Assembly (NCBI GenBank): GCA_024404735.1
Contig: JAKSPP010000068.1
Coordinates: forward strand, 1-8,051
DNA: 8,051 nt
Direction: 5' to 3'
DNA from: Oscillospiraceae bacterium
Lineage (GTDB): Bacteria; Bacillota; Clostridia; Oscillospirales; Oscillospiraceae
Below, one piece after another: positions 1 through 6,702 of this stretch (position 1 is the first letter of the stretch; each line of letters starts with the position of its first letter). The notes under the pieces are model-generated. The model worked only from the letters and a program-made list of their open reading frames with translations. It searched no databases and had not been told where the DNA came from. A program made the translations under genes and the position numbers.

Positions 1-26
1 TTATTGTTAGGTTTCTATCTTCTTGT

Positions 27-54
27 GCTCTACCCCAACTATTGACATAGAGCC
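27..54. mobile_element. possible terminal end of an ISL3-like insertion sequence (partial, weak)
   Basis: Read leftward from 54, the sequence begins GGCTCTATGTCAATAG. This resembles, from memory, the GGCTCTTTGTCAA-type terminal inverted repeats of ISL3-family elements. If so, the element body lies to the left, outside the window, and the right-hand junction is at 54/55. The same stretch contains a 6-bp inverted repeat, GCTCTA (27-32) with TAGAGC (48-53). No transposase sequence can be recognised in the 26 bases to the left, so this stays a suggestion; it could also be an ordinary intergenic repeat. Confidence 0.22.
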
Positions 55-55
55 C

Positions 56-92
56 AAAAAGCGCACAGCGTTGGTTTTACGCTGTGCGCTTT
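56..92 (-). terminator. intrinsic terminator of the MATE gene
   Basis: A perfect 13-bp stem pairs 58-70 with 80-92 around a 9-base loop (71-79); its core is GCGCACAGCG with CGCTGTGCGC. On the minus strand the GC-rich stem runs into five Ts (60-56), the normal layout of an intrinsic terminator, 17 bases after the MATE stop codon. On the plus strand the stem is followed by TTTGGCTTTT, so it may also stop rightward transcription, less strongly. Confidence 0.87.
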
Positions 93-109
93 GGCTTTTC
101 CTAATACAA

Positions 110-1456
110 TCAGGCCCAGTCCTTAAAGCGGGTTTTCTCGCTGTGGCGTATGACAGCCACCTGATAGATGAGGTTTTCACCCCAGCCTATAAGTGTTGCA
201 ATGGCAACGGCCTTAAGACCCATTTTACCGATAAAGATATATGAAAGAATTGTTCTTATGCTGATTTGAATTGTGGTTCCGATAACAGGCGCCAGGTTCA
301 TTCCAGTTCCTCTGAAGTAGGATACGCCCGTGAAGCCCGTGAAGCTGAGGAAATAAAGAACGGAGATTGTCTTTATGTAGGTACAGGCCTCTGAGATAAC
401 CGCCTCGTTTGCCGAATCAACAAAGCAGAGAACAAGAGGGCGGGCAAAGAAATACATTAGTGAAGACAGAATGGCAACCGTTATAAGGCTTATTACAAGA
501 GTAGTCAGAAGCCCATGCCTTATTCTTTTTCTGTTTCTTGCACCATAGTTCTGCGAAATAAAAACCGTTCCGGCCTGACACATTCCGTTTCCGCAGGAGT
601 TTGTGAAGGCCTCTATTCTTGTGGCGGCGGTAAAAGCGGCGATGCCCGCTGTTCCCGTCGTGTTGACAGCGCCCTGAACAAGAAGCTTGCCTATATAAAG
701 GCTTGACTGATGAAGTGCGGTTGAGGAGCCTCTTTTGAGAGTCTGCCTGATAAGCTCTGTGTGCTTTCCCACGTCCTCCTTTGTACATATAAGCTCCGGG
801 TAATGCTTTCGGAGATAAACAAAGCAGGAAACGGCAGATATGCACTGAGCAGCGACGGTTGCGATTGCGGCACCGCTTATTCCGAGAGAAAGCGGGCCCA
901 CAAAGAGCCAGTCAAGGAAGATGTTAAGGGTTACGGAAACGGCGAGAAAGTAAAGGCCCGTTCGCGTATCTCCCACGGCATTGAGAACGCTTGTGAAAAG
1001 ATTATAAAAATATGTGCAGATAAGTCCTGCAATAATTATGATAAGATATGTTGTCAGATAGTCCATAAGCTCTGACGGTGTGCTTATAAGGGCAGAAATA
1101 GGCCTCATAAATATGATGAACAGAGCCGATACGCCGATGGCAATTCCGGAGCCCAGTGACAGGGCAACATACATTTCTTTTCTGAAGGATGAGAAATCTC
1201 TCCTGCCGTACAGCATGGAAAACAGTGCCGCAATTCCGAGGCAGAAGCCATTCAGGAGAAAAATGCAGAGATTCATAATTGTACCCGCAACACCGACCGC
1301 CGCAAAGGCCTCTGTGCCGAGATACTTTCCCACGATAATCGTGTCAACGGAGTTATAAAGCTGCTGAAGTATATCCCCTATGAGAATGGGAACAGCCAGC
1401 CTTGTAATATGCGGAAAAATTCTTCCCTCAAGAAGATTGTGCTTTGCCGAAGTCAT
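110..1456 (-). CDS. MATE family multidrug/toxin efflux transporter
   Basis: This 448-residue polytopic membrane protein has the usual size and layout of a MATE (multi-antimicrobial extrusion) transporter: two homologous halves of about six membrane segments each. Family signatures are the N-terminal LAVPILIGDILQQLYNSVDT with IIVGKYLGTEAFAAVG, a first-half FSMLYGRRD matched in the second half by FISQNYGARN, and NAVGDTRTGLYF matched by YFRGTGMNLAPVIG. Such proteins export cationic or amphipathic compounds using a Na+ or H+ gradient; the substrate cannot be read from the sequence. The start is the first ATG after an in-frame stop. Its ribosome site is weak: AAGGAC lies 14 bases upstream. It has its own promoter and terminator, so it is probably a single-gene unit. 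If Na+-driven it could use the gradient made by Rnf next door, but that is speculation. Confidence 0.93.
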   Translation of the reverse strand: MTSAKHNLLEGRIFPHITRLAVPILIGDILQQLYNSVDTIIVGKYLGTEAFAAVGVAGTIMNLCIFLLNGFCLGIAALFSMLYGRRDFSSFRKEMYVALSLGSGIAIGVSALFIIFMRPISALISTPSELMDYLTTYLIIIIAGLICTYFYNLFTSVLNAVGDTRTGLYFLAVSVTLNIFLDWLFVGPLSLGISGAAIATVAAQCISAVSCFVYLRKHYPELICTKEDVGKHTELIRQTLKRGSSTALHQSSLYIGKLLVQGAVNTTGTAGIAAFTAATRIEAFTNSCGNGMCQAGTVFISQNYGARNRKRIRHGLLTTLVISLITVAILSSLMYFFARPLVLCFVDSANEAVISEACTYIKTISVLYFLSFTGFTGVSYFRGTGMNLAPVIGTTIQISIRTILSYIFIGKMGLKAVAIATLIGWGENLIYQVAVIRHSEKTRFKDWA

Positions 1457-1503
1457 TTTTAATCCAAGAAGTCCTTTTTATTAAAAAGTGTTTAACGCCT
1501 GTT

Positions 1504-1532
1504 ATTTTATTCTTAACTGAGAGAAAAGTCAA
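1504..1532 (-). promoter_or_regulatory. sigma-A promoter of the MATE gene
   Basis: On the minus strand, TTGACT (1532-1527) and TAAAAT (1509-1504) are separated by exactly 17 bases, giving a predicted transcript start near 1497 and a leader of about 40 bases. The -35 box begins only 18 bases after the T-run of the rnf terminator. CAGGC occurs just upstream of the -35 box and again at the predicted start, the latter inside the small dyad TAAC-GCCT-GTTA (1493-1504), so a local regulator is possible but unproven. Confidence 0.75.
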
Positions 1533-1550
1533 TTGCCTGATTAAGGCGGC

Positions 1551-1582
1551 AAAAAACAGGAGAGACGGTTAGTCTCTCCTGT
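1551..1582 (-). terminator. intrinsic terminator of the rnf operon
   Basis: CAGGAGAGAC (1557-1566) pairs perfectly with GTCTCTCCTG (1572-1581) around a five-base loop; one further A-T pair makes 11 bp. On the minus strand the stem is followed at once by six Ts (1556-1551). It lies 27 bases after the rnfB stop codon and separates the rnf transcript from the MATE promoter. Confidence 0.93.
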
Positions 1583-1608
1583 AAAATTAATCGGTGAGGA
1601 AGCTTTGC

Positions 1609-2391
1609 TCAGCCAATAACCTTCTTGGGGCAGACTTCCTTGCACTTGCCACAGCCGGTGCACTTTTCGTAGTCAATGACAGCGAGGTTATTCTGAACGG
1701 TAACTGCTCCGTTGGGGCAGTTCTTCATGCAAAGACCACAGCCAATGCAGGCGTTTTTGCAGTTCTTTCCGGCCTGAGCGCCTTTTTCCTTGTTGGAACA
1801 GAGAACTCTGACAGGGGCTGCTGCGGGAACAATGGAGATAATGCCCTGGGGGCAGGTCTTTGCGCATATTCCGCAGCCGATGCACTTGTTTGAGTTAAAG
1901 TGGGCAACACCGTTAATGATGTTGATGCCTCCCTCGGGACAGGCTGCAGCGCAGTCGCCGTAGCCGAGACAGCCGTAGGAGCAGGCTCCGTCACCGCCGT
2001 GAAGAAGCTTGGCTGCGGCGCAGGTTCTGGTTCCCTGATAATCGGCCTTCTTGGAGGTTGCCTCGCAGTTGCCGCGACACTTGGTTACGGCAACCATGGG
2101 GATTACTTCACCGGCCTCGGTTCCGAGAGCCTCGGCAAGTGCCTTTGCAACATCGGCACCGCCGGCAACACACTTGTTCGGCTTATCCTCGTCTCCGGAG
2201 ACGAGAGCGGAGGCGTATCCGTCACAGCCGGCGTATCCGCATGCACCGCAGTTAGCGCCGGGCAGGCAGCCACGGACGATGGGGAACTTTTCATCAACGG
2301 GAACGGCCATATACTTGGAGGAGATAACGAGAAGAAGTGCGCACAGGGCGCCGACAGCGGCAAGAACGCCGACAGCAATAATAATGCTCAT
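1609..2391 (-). CDS. rnfB: RnfB, iron-sulfur subunit of the Rnf ferredoxin:NAD+ oxidoreductase
   Basis: RnfB is thought to take electrons from reduced ferredoxin and pass them into the complex. The 260-residue protein has one N-terminal membrane anchor (about residues 3-24), then the RnfB-type domain LPGANCGACGYAGC with Cys48, 51, 56 and probably 74. Four ferredoxin-type motifs follow: Cys137/141/147/151, Cys170/173/176/180, Cys215/218/221/225 and Cys244/247/250/254. This predicts five [4Fe-4S] clusters, against three in the shorter enterobacterial RnfB (RsxB), as expected of the longer clostridial form. Further cysteines at 105, 109, 124, 198 and 211 also look family-typical. The ATG follows AGGAGGG by 7 bases and lies 15 bases after the rnfA stop. 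It is the last gene of the operon. Confidence 0.96.
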   Translation of the reverse strand: MSIIIAVGVLAAVGALCALLLVISSKYMAVPVDEKFPIVRGCLPGANCGACGYAGCDGYASALVSGDEDKPNKCVAGGADVAKALAEALGTEAGEVIPMVAVTKCRGNCEATSKKADYQGTRTCAAAKLLHGGDGACSYGCLGYGDCAAACPEGGINIINGVAHFNSNKCIGCGICAKTCPQGIISIVPAAAPVRVLCSNKEKGAQAGKNCKNACIGCGLCMKNCPNGAVTVQNNLAVIDYEKCTGCGKCKEVCPKKVIG

Positions 2392-2406
2392 TTCCGTGCC
2401 CTCCTA

Positions 2407-3006
2407 TTACTTGAACAGGTTATCTGCAATACCGGTGAAGCCCATGAAGGTCATGGAGGTAAGTGCAGCAGCCATAAGAGTTATGGGAAGACCCTGCCAG
2501 CTCTTGGGGGGCTTTGCGCGCTCAACAGCTTTGCGGACACCGCAGAAGATAACGAGGGCAAGACCGAAGCCGACACCGGCGGAGAAGCCGTCAACGCAGG
2601 ACTGAACGAAGGTGTAGCCCTCGGAGATGTTAAGAAGGGTAACTGCAAGAACAGCACAGTTTGTTGTGATAAGGGGAAGATAAATTCCAAGTGCCGAGTA
2701 CAGGGGAGGGAGGAACTTCTTGAGGAATATCTCAACGAACTGAACAAGAGCTGCAATAACGAGGATGAAGATGATTGTGGAGAGATAGGTCAGCTCCAGA
2801 GGAATCATAATATAGGTGTAGATTGCCCAGGTAACAGCGGAGGCCAGAGTCATAACAAAGATAACAGCGCCGGACATACCGATGCAGGAATCAAAATTCT
2901 GGGAAACGCCGAGGAAGGGGCAGATGGCTATGAACTGAACAAGAACGTAGTTCTGTGTAAAGATCATAGAGAAGGCGATAAATAAAAGTTTGGAAAACGG
3001 TCTCAT
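2407..3006 (-). CDS. rnfA: RnfA, membrane subunit of the Rnf complex
   Basis: This 199-residue protein with about six membrane segments belongs to the RnfA/NqrE family. Two conserved cysteines are present: Cys29 in VLVQFIAICPFLGVS and Cys117 in ALGIYLPLITTNC. In solved Rnf/Nqr structures the equivalent cysteines, with those of RnfE, hold an iron-sulfur cluster in the middle of the membrane that relays electrons across it. The start codon overlaps the rnfE stop as ATGA and is preceded by AAAGGAGG at 10 bases, which points to translational coupling. The N-terminus (MRPFSKLLFIAFSM) runs somewhat longer before the conserved block than I expect; an internal start at Met14 exists, but the good ribosome site supports the upstream ATG. 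Confidence 0.95.
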   Translation of the reverse strand: MRPFSKLLFIAFSMIFTQNYVLVQFIAICPFLGVSQNFDSCIGMSGAVIFVMTLASAVTWAIYTYIMIPLELTYLSTIIFILVIAALVQFVEIFLKKFLPPLYSALGIYLPLITTNCAVLAVTLLNISEGYTFVQSCVDGFSAGVGFGLALVIFCGVRKAVERAKPPKSWQGLPITLMAAALTSMTFMGFTGIADNLFK

Positions 3007-3719
3007 TTTGCTTCTGCCTCCTTTGCGATTACGGCCTGAGCCTTAGCATTGTCCTCCTTGTTGTCACAGCCGAGGTTGCAGTTACCGCAGCAGCCGTCAC
3101 AACCGATTCTGGGATCAAACTTCTTGCCCTTTTTGCCGAGTGCCCATACGAGAAGGGCAATTGCGGCACCGAACATAAAGAATCCGCCGGGAGTCTGAGT
3201 GATGATACCTATCTGGTAGCCCTCGGGAATGATGCGGGCTCCGAGAAGTGTTCCGGAGCCGACGAGCTCACGGATAACGGCGATGCCGCCGATTACGATG
3301 GTGTAGCCGATGCCCATTCCGAGACCGTCAAGGAGAGAATCGAATACGCCGTTCTTGGATGCGAACATCTCGGCTCTTCCGAGAACGATGCAGTTAACAA
3401 CGATAAGAGAAAGGAAAATACCGAGTGACTCATAAAGAGCGGGGAGGAATGCGTGTACAATCATCTCAACCAGAGTAACAAAGGTTGCAATGACGACGAT
3501 AAAGCAGGGGATTCTTACCTTGTCGGGAATAATCTTGCGAAGAAGAGAAACAACGATGTTGGAGCAGACAAGAACGAAGGTAAGTGCCGCGCCCATTCCG
3601 AGAGCGCCGGAAACCGTTACGGAAATAGCCAGAACAGAGCAGCAGCCAAGGAGAAGAATCAGAACGGGGTTCTCTTTGAAGATGCCGTTTGTAAAGATTT
3701 TCCACTTTGAAGTTTTCAT
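3003..3719 (-). CDS. rnfE: RnfE, membrane subunit of the Rnf complex, with a Cys-rich tail
   Basis: RnfE (238 residues) is the paralogue and inverted-topology partner of RnfA. Matching landmarks are NPVLILLLGCCSVLA (Cys26/27) and ESLGIFLSLIVVNC (Cys110), the predicted ligands for the intramembrane cluster shared with RnfA. About six membrane segments end near residue 194. A lysine-rich stretch (GKKGKKFDPR) follows, then an unusual cysteine cluster at Cys207, 210, 211, 214 and 218, and a charged Ala/Lys/Glu end. The lysines suggest that this tail is cytoplasmic by the positive-inside rule. The start is 18 bases after rnfG; its AAGGAGGG site begins on the last base of the rnfG stop codon, 11 bases before the ATG. 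The stop overlaps the rnfA start as ATGA. Confidence 0.95.
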   Translation of the reverse strand: MKTSKWKIFTNGIFKENPVLILLLGCCSVLAISVTVSGALGMGAALTFVLVCSNIVVSLLRKIIPDKVRIPCFIVVIATFVTLVEMIVHAFLPALYESLGIFLSLIVVNCIVLGRAEMFASKNGVFDSLLDGLGMGIGYTIVIGGIAVIRELVGSGTLLGARIIPEGYQIGIITQTPGGFFMFGAAIALLVWALGKKGKKFDPRIGCDGCCGNCNLGCDNKEDNAKAQAVIAKEAEAK

Positions 3720-3737
3720 TGTTTATTTAGCCCTCCT

Positions 3738-4274
3738 TCAGTTAATTTCGTTGAAGGCCTGAAGGGCCTGGTTTACGCCGTTTCTGACGGCTGTGGAGGA
3801 GAAGGTTGCGCCGGAAATCTTGTCGACATTTGCCTCTCCGCTTGCGCCGAGATACTTGTCGGTGTAATTGGGAAGGCCTGCCTTGGAGCCGACACCGCTG
3901 GTTTCCGTTCCGACATCTGCGGAAAGACCGATAACCTTGCCGGAGTTGTCAAGACCGACGGTAACAGTGACGAGTCCGCCGTAGCCCTTGTTTGCGGCGA
4001 TGATAACATAGCCCATGCCGCTTGTTTCCCTGTAGATTTTCTGAATGCCGCCGATGCCGGCAGCACCGCCCATTTCTTCTTCGGAAAGAAGCTCAAAGCC
4101 TGTGGAGCCTTCCATAACCGCTGCGATGGTTTCCGCTTCCTTGATTCTTGCATTATCCTCAATTATGGGGGCGGTGATTCCGTTTACGTAAGCAAGAAGG
4201 AAGGAAACAACAAGGCAGATGCATACGAGAACGATAATGGGCTTTATAAGATCGTTAAAAGCTGAATTTTTCAT
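3738..4274 (-). CDS. rnfG: RnfG, covalent-FMN subunit of the Rnf complex
   Basis: RnfG carries a covalently attached FMN on the outer face of the membrane. The 178-residue protein has one N-terminal membrane segment (about residues 12-30) and an FMN-binding domain. The flavinylation motif is DKISGATFSSTAV near the C-terminus, with Thr157 the expected attachment site for a phosphoester-linked FMN placed by ApbE. The upstream ETSGVGSK (family usually ETPGLG-like) is also recognisable. It is somewhat short compared with proteobacterial RnfG (about 200 residues). The ATG overlaps the rnfD stop as ATGA and has a GGGAGGTG ribosome site. Confidence 0.95.
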   Translation of the reverse strand: MKNSAFNDLIKPIIVLVCICLVVSFLLAYVNGITAPIIEDNARIKEAETIAAVMEGSTGFELLSEEEMGGAAGIGGIQKIYRETSGMGYVIIAANKGYGGLVTVTVGLDNSGKVIGLSADVGTETSGVGSKAGLPNYTDKYLGASGEANVDKISGATFSSTAVRNGVNQALQAFNEIN

Positions 4275-5191
4275 TTCTCAGTAACACCTCCCAGGGGCTT
4301 GCTTCTTGTTCCGTTGTTGATGTAGGGAACAAAGAGGTTCATAAGAAGAATTGCGAAGGTAACGCCTTCTGCATAGTTTCCGAAGACACGGATTGCGGCG
4401 GTAACAAAGCCGCAGCCGAGTCCGAAAATAACCTTGCCCTTGTTGGTGAAGGGAGAGGTGACGTAATCGGTTGCCATAAACCATGCACCGAGCATTGCAC
4501 CGCCCATGAAAATGGAAAGGATAGGAGTGCTTCCGCCGAATATCCATGAGAACAGGGCAAGGGAGCCGAGGTAGCAAAGGGGAATGATGGGCTTGATTAC
4601 CTTGCGGACGCAGAGGTAAATTCCGCCGATGAGAATTGCAAGTGCGCTTGTTTCACCGAGAACACCTGCGTGGTTTCCGAGGAAGAGAGTAAGGAAGGAA
4701 TCCCAGCCGAGAGTGCCGGCTCCAAGGGGAGTTGCGGAGGAGAGGGCATCGAGGGTTCCAATGTACTTGTAGCTTGTCATGGAGGTTGTGAAGGAGAACA
4801 TCATAACTATTCTTCCCACAAGTGCTGGGTTCATAAAGTTGCAGCCAAGACCGCCGAAGAGCATCTTAACGCCGATGATGGCACAGAAGTCGCCGACGAT
4901 AAGCTGCCATACGGGCATTCCGGAGGGAACGTTGTAGGCAATAAGAATACCTGTAACGACAGCGGAAAGGTCACATACCGTGACTGGGGTCTTCATAAGC
5001 TTTTCCCAGCCCCACTCGAAAAATACACAGAAGGCTGCGGAAATAACAACACGGATAAGTGCGCCAACACCGAAGAATATTACAGAAGCAATAAGTGCCG
5101 GAACAAGAGCAATAATAACGTCCAGCATAACCTTCTGAGTTGTGCGGTTACTGCGAAGATGAGGTGAAACGCCAAGTGCTAACTGACTCAT
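4271..5191 (-). CDS. rnfD: RnfD, membrane covalent-FMN subunit of the Rnf complex
   Basis: RnfD is the large polytopic subunit of the NqrB/RnfD family and is thought to take part in ion translocation. The 306-residue protein has many membrane segments. It opens with SPHLRSNRTTQKVMLDVIIAL, a recognisable version of the family start SPH-(I/L)R-x-x-x-(S/T)xxxxM. The flavinylation motif is LDALSSATPLG with Thr154 as the expected covalent FMN site. GCNFMNPALVGR and the later FMGGAMLGAWFMATDYVTSP are further conserved blocks. The ATG overlaps the rnfC stop (ATGA) and has a GGAGG ribosome site; the stop overlaps rnfG in the same way. Confidence 0.96.
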   Translation of the reverse strand: MSQLALGVSPHLRSNRTTQKVMLDVIIALVPALIASVIFFGVGALIRVVISAAFCVFFEWGWEKLMKTPVTVCDLSAVVTGILIAYNVPSGMPVWQLIVGDFCAIIGVKMLFGGLGCNFMNPALVGRIVMMFSFTTSMTSYKYIGTLDALSSATPLGAGTLGWDSFLTLFLGNHAGVLGETSALAILIGGIYLCVRKVIKPIIPLCYLGSLALFSWIFGGSTPILSIFMGGAMLGAWFMATDYVTSPFTNKGKVIFGLGCGFVTAAIRVFGNYAEGVTFAILLMNLFVPYINNGTRSKPLGGVTEK

Positions 5192-6561
5192 TTTGCATTC
5201 TCCTCCTTTTCTTTCTGTTTTGCGGCCTTCTTTTCGGCCTCGGCCTTCTGCTGTGCAAGATATGCATTCAGAACGCCCTTTGCAAGCTTGTTTGTCTCAA
5301 CAAGTCTGTGCTTTCCGGGACAGACATAGGAGCAGCAGCCACACTCCATGCAGAGGTTTACCTTAAGCTTCTTGAGCTCGGCTCCGTCTCTCTTTTCATA
5401 GGCCCTCTCGATTTCGGTGGGCATGAGGTTTGCGGGGCAGGTGTCAATGCAGCGTCCGCAGCGGATACAGGCAGAGGGCTCGGGGAGCTTGGAATCCTTC
5501 TCATCGAAGGCGAGAACAGCACCTGTGTTCTTTACGACGGGGGCGTCGAGGGATACTGCTGTAACGCCCATCATCGGACCGCCGAGAACTACCTTGCCCG
5601 GCTCGCTCTTAAAGCCGCCGGTAAACTCGATGATATCCCTGATGGAGGTGCCGACGGGAGCAATAACGTTCATGGGGTTCTTGATTGCGCTTCCGTCAAC
5701 GGTAATGTACTTGCGGACAAGAGGCATACCTGTTGTGATATAGCGGGAAATAATTGCGCAGGTGGAGGTGTTGATTACAATGCAGCCTACATCGATGGGG
5801 AGCTTGCCCTCGGGAACAATGCGGCCTGTTGTGTTGTGGATGAGAACCTTCTCACCGCCCTGGGGGTAGAGGGGAGGAAGGCTTCTGACATCAACTGCAT
5901 CGCGAAGCTCACTGTCTTCCTTTACCAGCGCACTGAGCTTTTTAACACACTGGGGCTTGTTGTCCTCAATGCCGATAATAATCTTCTTGGGGGAGTAGAA
6001 TTTGTTCAGAAGCTTGACAGTATTGAGAAGAGGTGTATAATCATCCATCATGGTACGTGTGTCGGCTGTAACAAAGGGCTCGCACTCTGCACCGTTAACG
6101 CAGATGTAGTCAACCTTCTCGGGGTCGACATCAAGCTTTACGCCGGTGGGGAAGCCCGCACCGCCGAGACCGATAACGCCGGATGCCTTAACGGCATCGA
6201 CAAAGCTCTTTAAGTCGGTTACGGGAACAGGTGCCATTTCTTCAAACTGGTCCTGAACCTCATCGCACTCGATTACGATTGCCTTGCTGTACTGGCCGGT
6301 GAACATGAGAATGTCATCGATTTTTTTGACCTTGCCGCAGACGCCGGTGTGGATCGGTGCGGAAACAAATCCGCCGGGCTCGGCAATCAGCTGTCCGATT
6401 TTTACGGTGTCGCCGGGCTTTACAACCGGAACTGCCGGTTTGCCTATGTTCATTGCCATGGGAATGGTAACGGTTTTCGGCGCCGGCATACGAACGGGTA
6501 CACACTCGGCTGTGTTTTCATGCTGAGCCAGATGTGTTCCGTGCAGTATTTTGTTGAACAC
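5188..6561 (-). CDS. rnfC: RnfC, NADH/FMN and iron-sulfur subunit of the Rnf complex
   Basis: RnfC is the cytoplasmic subunit where NAD+ is reduced, related to the 51-kDa NADH-binding subunit of complex I. With a GTG start at 6561 it has 457 residues. In order: the N-terminal RnfC barrel-like domain (about 1-95); the nucleotide/FMN-binding fold with GLGGAGFPTG (131-140), NGAECEPF (156-163) and YPQGGEK (232-238); an SLBB-like region (about 285-350); and two [4Fe-4S] motifs, Cys365/368/371/375 and Cys404/407/410/414. A Lys/Glu/Ala-rich tail of about 20 residues follows. The frame stays open for 40 codons upstream to 6681, but that extension is AT-rich, unlike RnfC, and covers the predicted promoter region and leader. 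The GTG sits 8 bases after AAAAGGAGG, so I chose it. First gene of the operon; its stop overlaps rnfD. Confidence 0.95.
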   Translation of the reverse strand: MFNKILHGTHLAQHENTAECVPVRMPAPKTVTIPMAMNIGKPAVPVVKPGDTVKIGQLIAEPGGFVSAPIHTGVCGKVKKIDDILMFTGQYSKAIVIECDEVQDQFEEMAPVPVTDLKSFVDAVKASGVIGLGGAGFPTGVKLDVDPEKVDYICVNGAECEPFVTADTRTMMDDYTPLLNTVKLLNKFYSPKKIIIGIEDNKPQCVKKLSALVKEDSELRDAVDVRSLPPLYPQGGEKVLIHNTTGRIVPEGKLPIDVGCIVINTSTCAIISRYITTGMPLVRKYITVDGSAIKNPMNVIAPVGTSIRDIIEFTGGFKSEPGKVVLGGPMMGVTAVSLDAPVVKNTGAVLAFDEKDSKLPEPSACIRCGRCIDTCPANLMPTEIERAYEKRDGAELKKLKVNLCMECGCCSYVCPGKHRLVETNKLAKGVLNAYLAQQKAEAEKKAAKQKEKEENAK

Positions 6562-6569
6562 GTAAACTT

Positions 6570-6578
6570 CCTCCTTTT
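6570..6578 (-). promoter_or_regulatory. ribosome binding site that fixes the rnfC start
   Basis: AAAAGGAGG on the minus strand lies 8 bases before the GTG at 6561. It is a strong Shine-Dalgarno match and decides against the longer open frame that would start at 6681. Confidence 0.88.
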
Positions 6579-6616
6579 GTGGATATATACTAAAAATTTT
6601 ATTTTTAACAATGTTA

Positions 6617-6634
6617 TTGTTCATAAAATAACAA
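6617..6634. promoter_or_regulatory. candidate Rex operator in the rnf leader
   Basis: On the minus strand the 18 bases read TTGTTATTTTATGAACAA. The outer arms TTGTT and AACAA are perfectly inverted, and the site matches 12 of 14 fixed positions of the clostridial Rex consensus TTGTTAA-N4-TTAACAA, as I remember it. It lies about 30-47 bases downstream of the predicted rnf transcript start, where a bound repressor could block elongation. Rex senses the NADH/NAD+ ratio, which fits an NAD+-reducing complex. A further AACAA half-site at 6607-6611 forms another dyad, AACAAT-GTT-ATTGTT (6607-6621). The region is AT-rich, so chance similarity remains possible. Confidence 0.45.
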
Positions 6635-6669
6635 ACAAAAATATGAACGCATTCTAAAAATATTCTATT

Positions 6670-6698
6670 ATTATAACTCACTTTTTCTTATTATGCAA
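6670..6698 (-). promoter_or_regulatory. sigma-A promoter of the rnf operon
   Basis: On the minus strand, TTGCAT (6698-6693) and a perfect TATAAT (6675-6670) are separated by 17 bases. The predicted start is near 6663, leaving a leader of about 100 bases before rnfC. The -35 box shares two bases with the ribosome binding site of the divergent apbE gene, so the rnf promoter sits within the apbE leader. Confidence 0.82.
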
Positions 6699-6702
6699 GG
6701 AG
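6697..6702 (+). promoter_or_regulatory. ribosome binding site that fixes the apbE start
   Basis: AAGGAG lies 7 bases before the GTG at 6710. It supports this non-ATG start, which also gives a sensible N-terminal membrane segment. The site overlaps the rnf -35 box on the other strand. Confidence 0.86.

Noticed and set aside
42..47. TTGACA on the plus strand as a -35 box
   Set aside because: No -10 box lies 16-18 bases downstream; that stretch is the GC-rich terminator stem.
23..244. A 73-codon plus-strand frame at the left edge
   Set aside because: It runs through the terminator hairpin and antisense into the MATE gene and has no plausible protein features.
1900..2985. A 361-codon plus-strand open frame opposite rnfB and rnfA
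   Set aside because: It is antisense to two clear genes, has a Gly/Asn/Ser-rich composition without any family motif, and arises because the codon choice of rnf avoids stops on the other strand.
5140..6213. A 357-codon plus-strand open frame opposite rnfC
   Set aside because: Same reason: it mirrors a well-conserved gene, and its translation shows no recognisable domain.
6562..6681. A 40-codon N-terminal extension of RnfC starting at an ATG at 6681
   Set aside because: It would cover the predicted transcript start and the leader, and its composition is AT-rich and unlike RnfC. The GTG at 6561 has a strong ribosome site and begins at the conserved domain.
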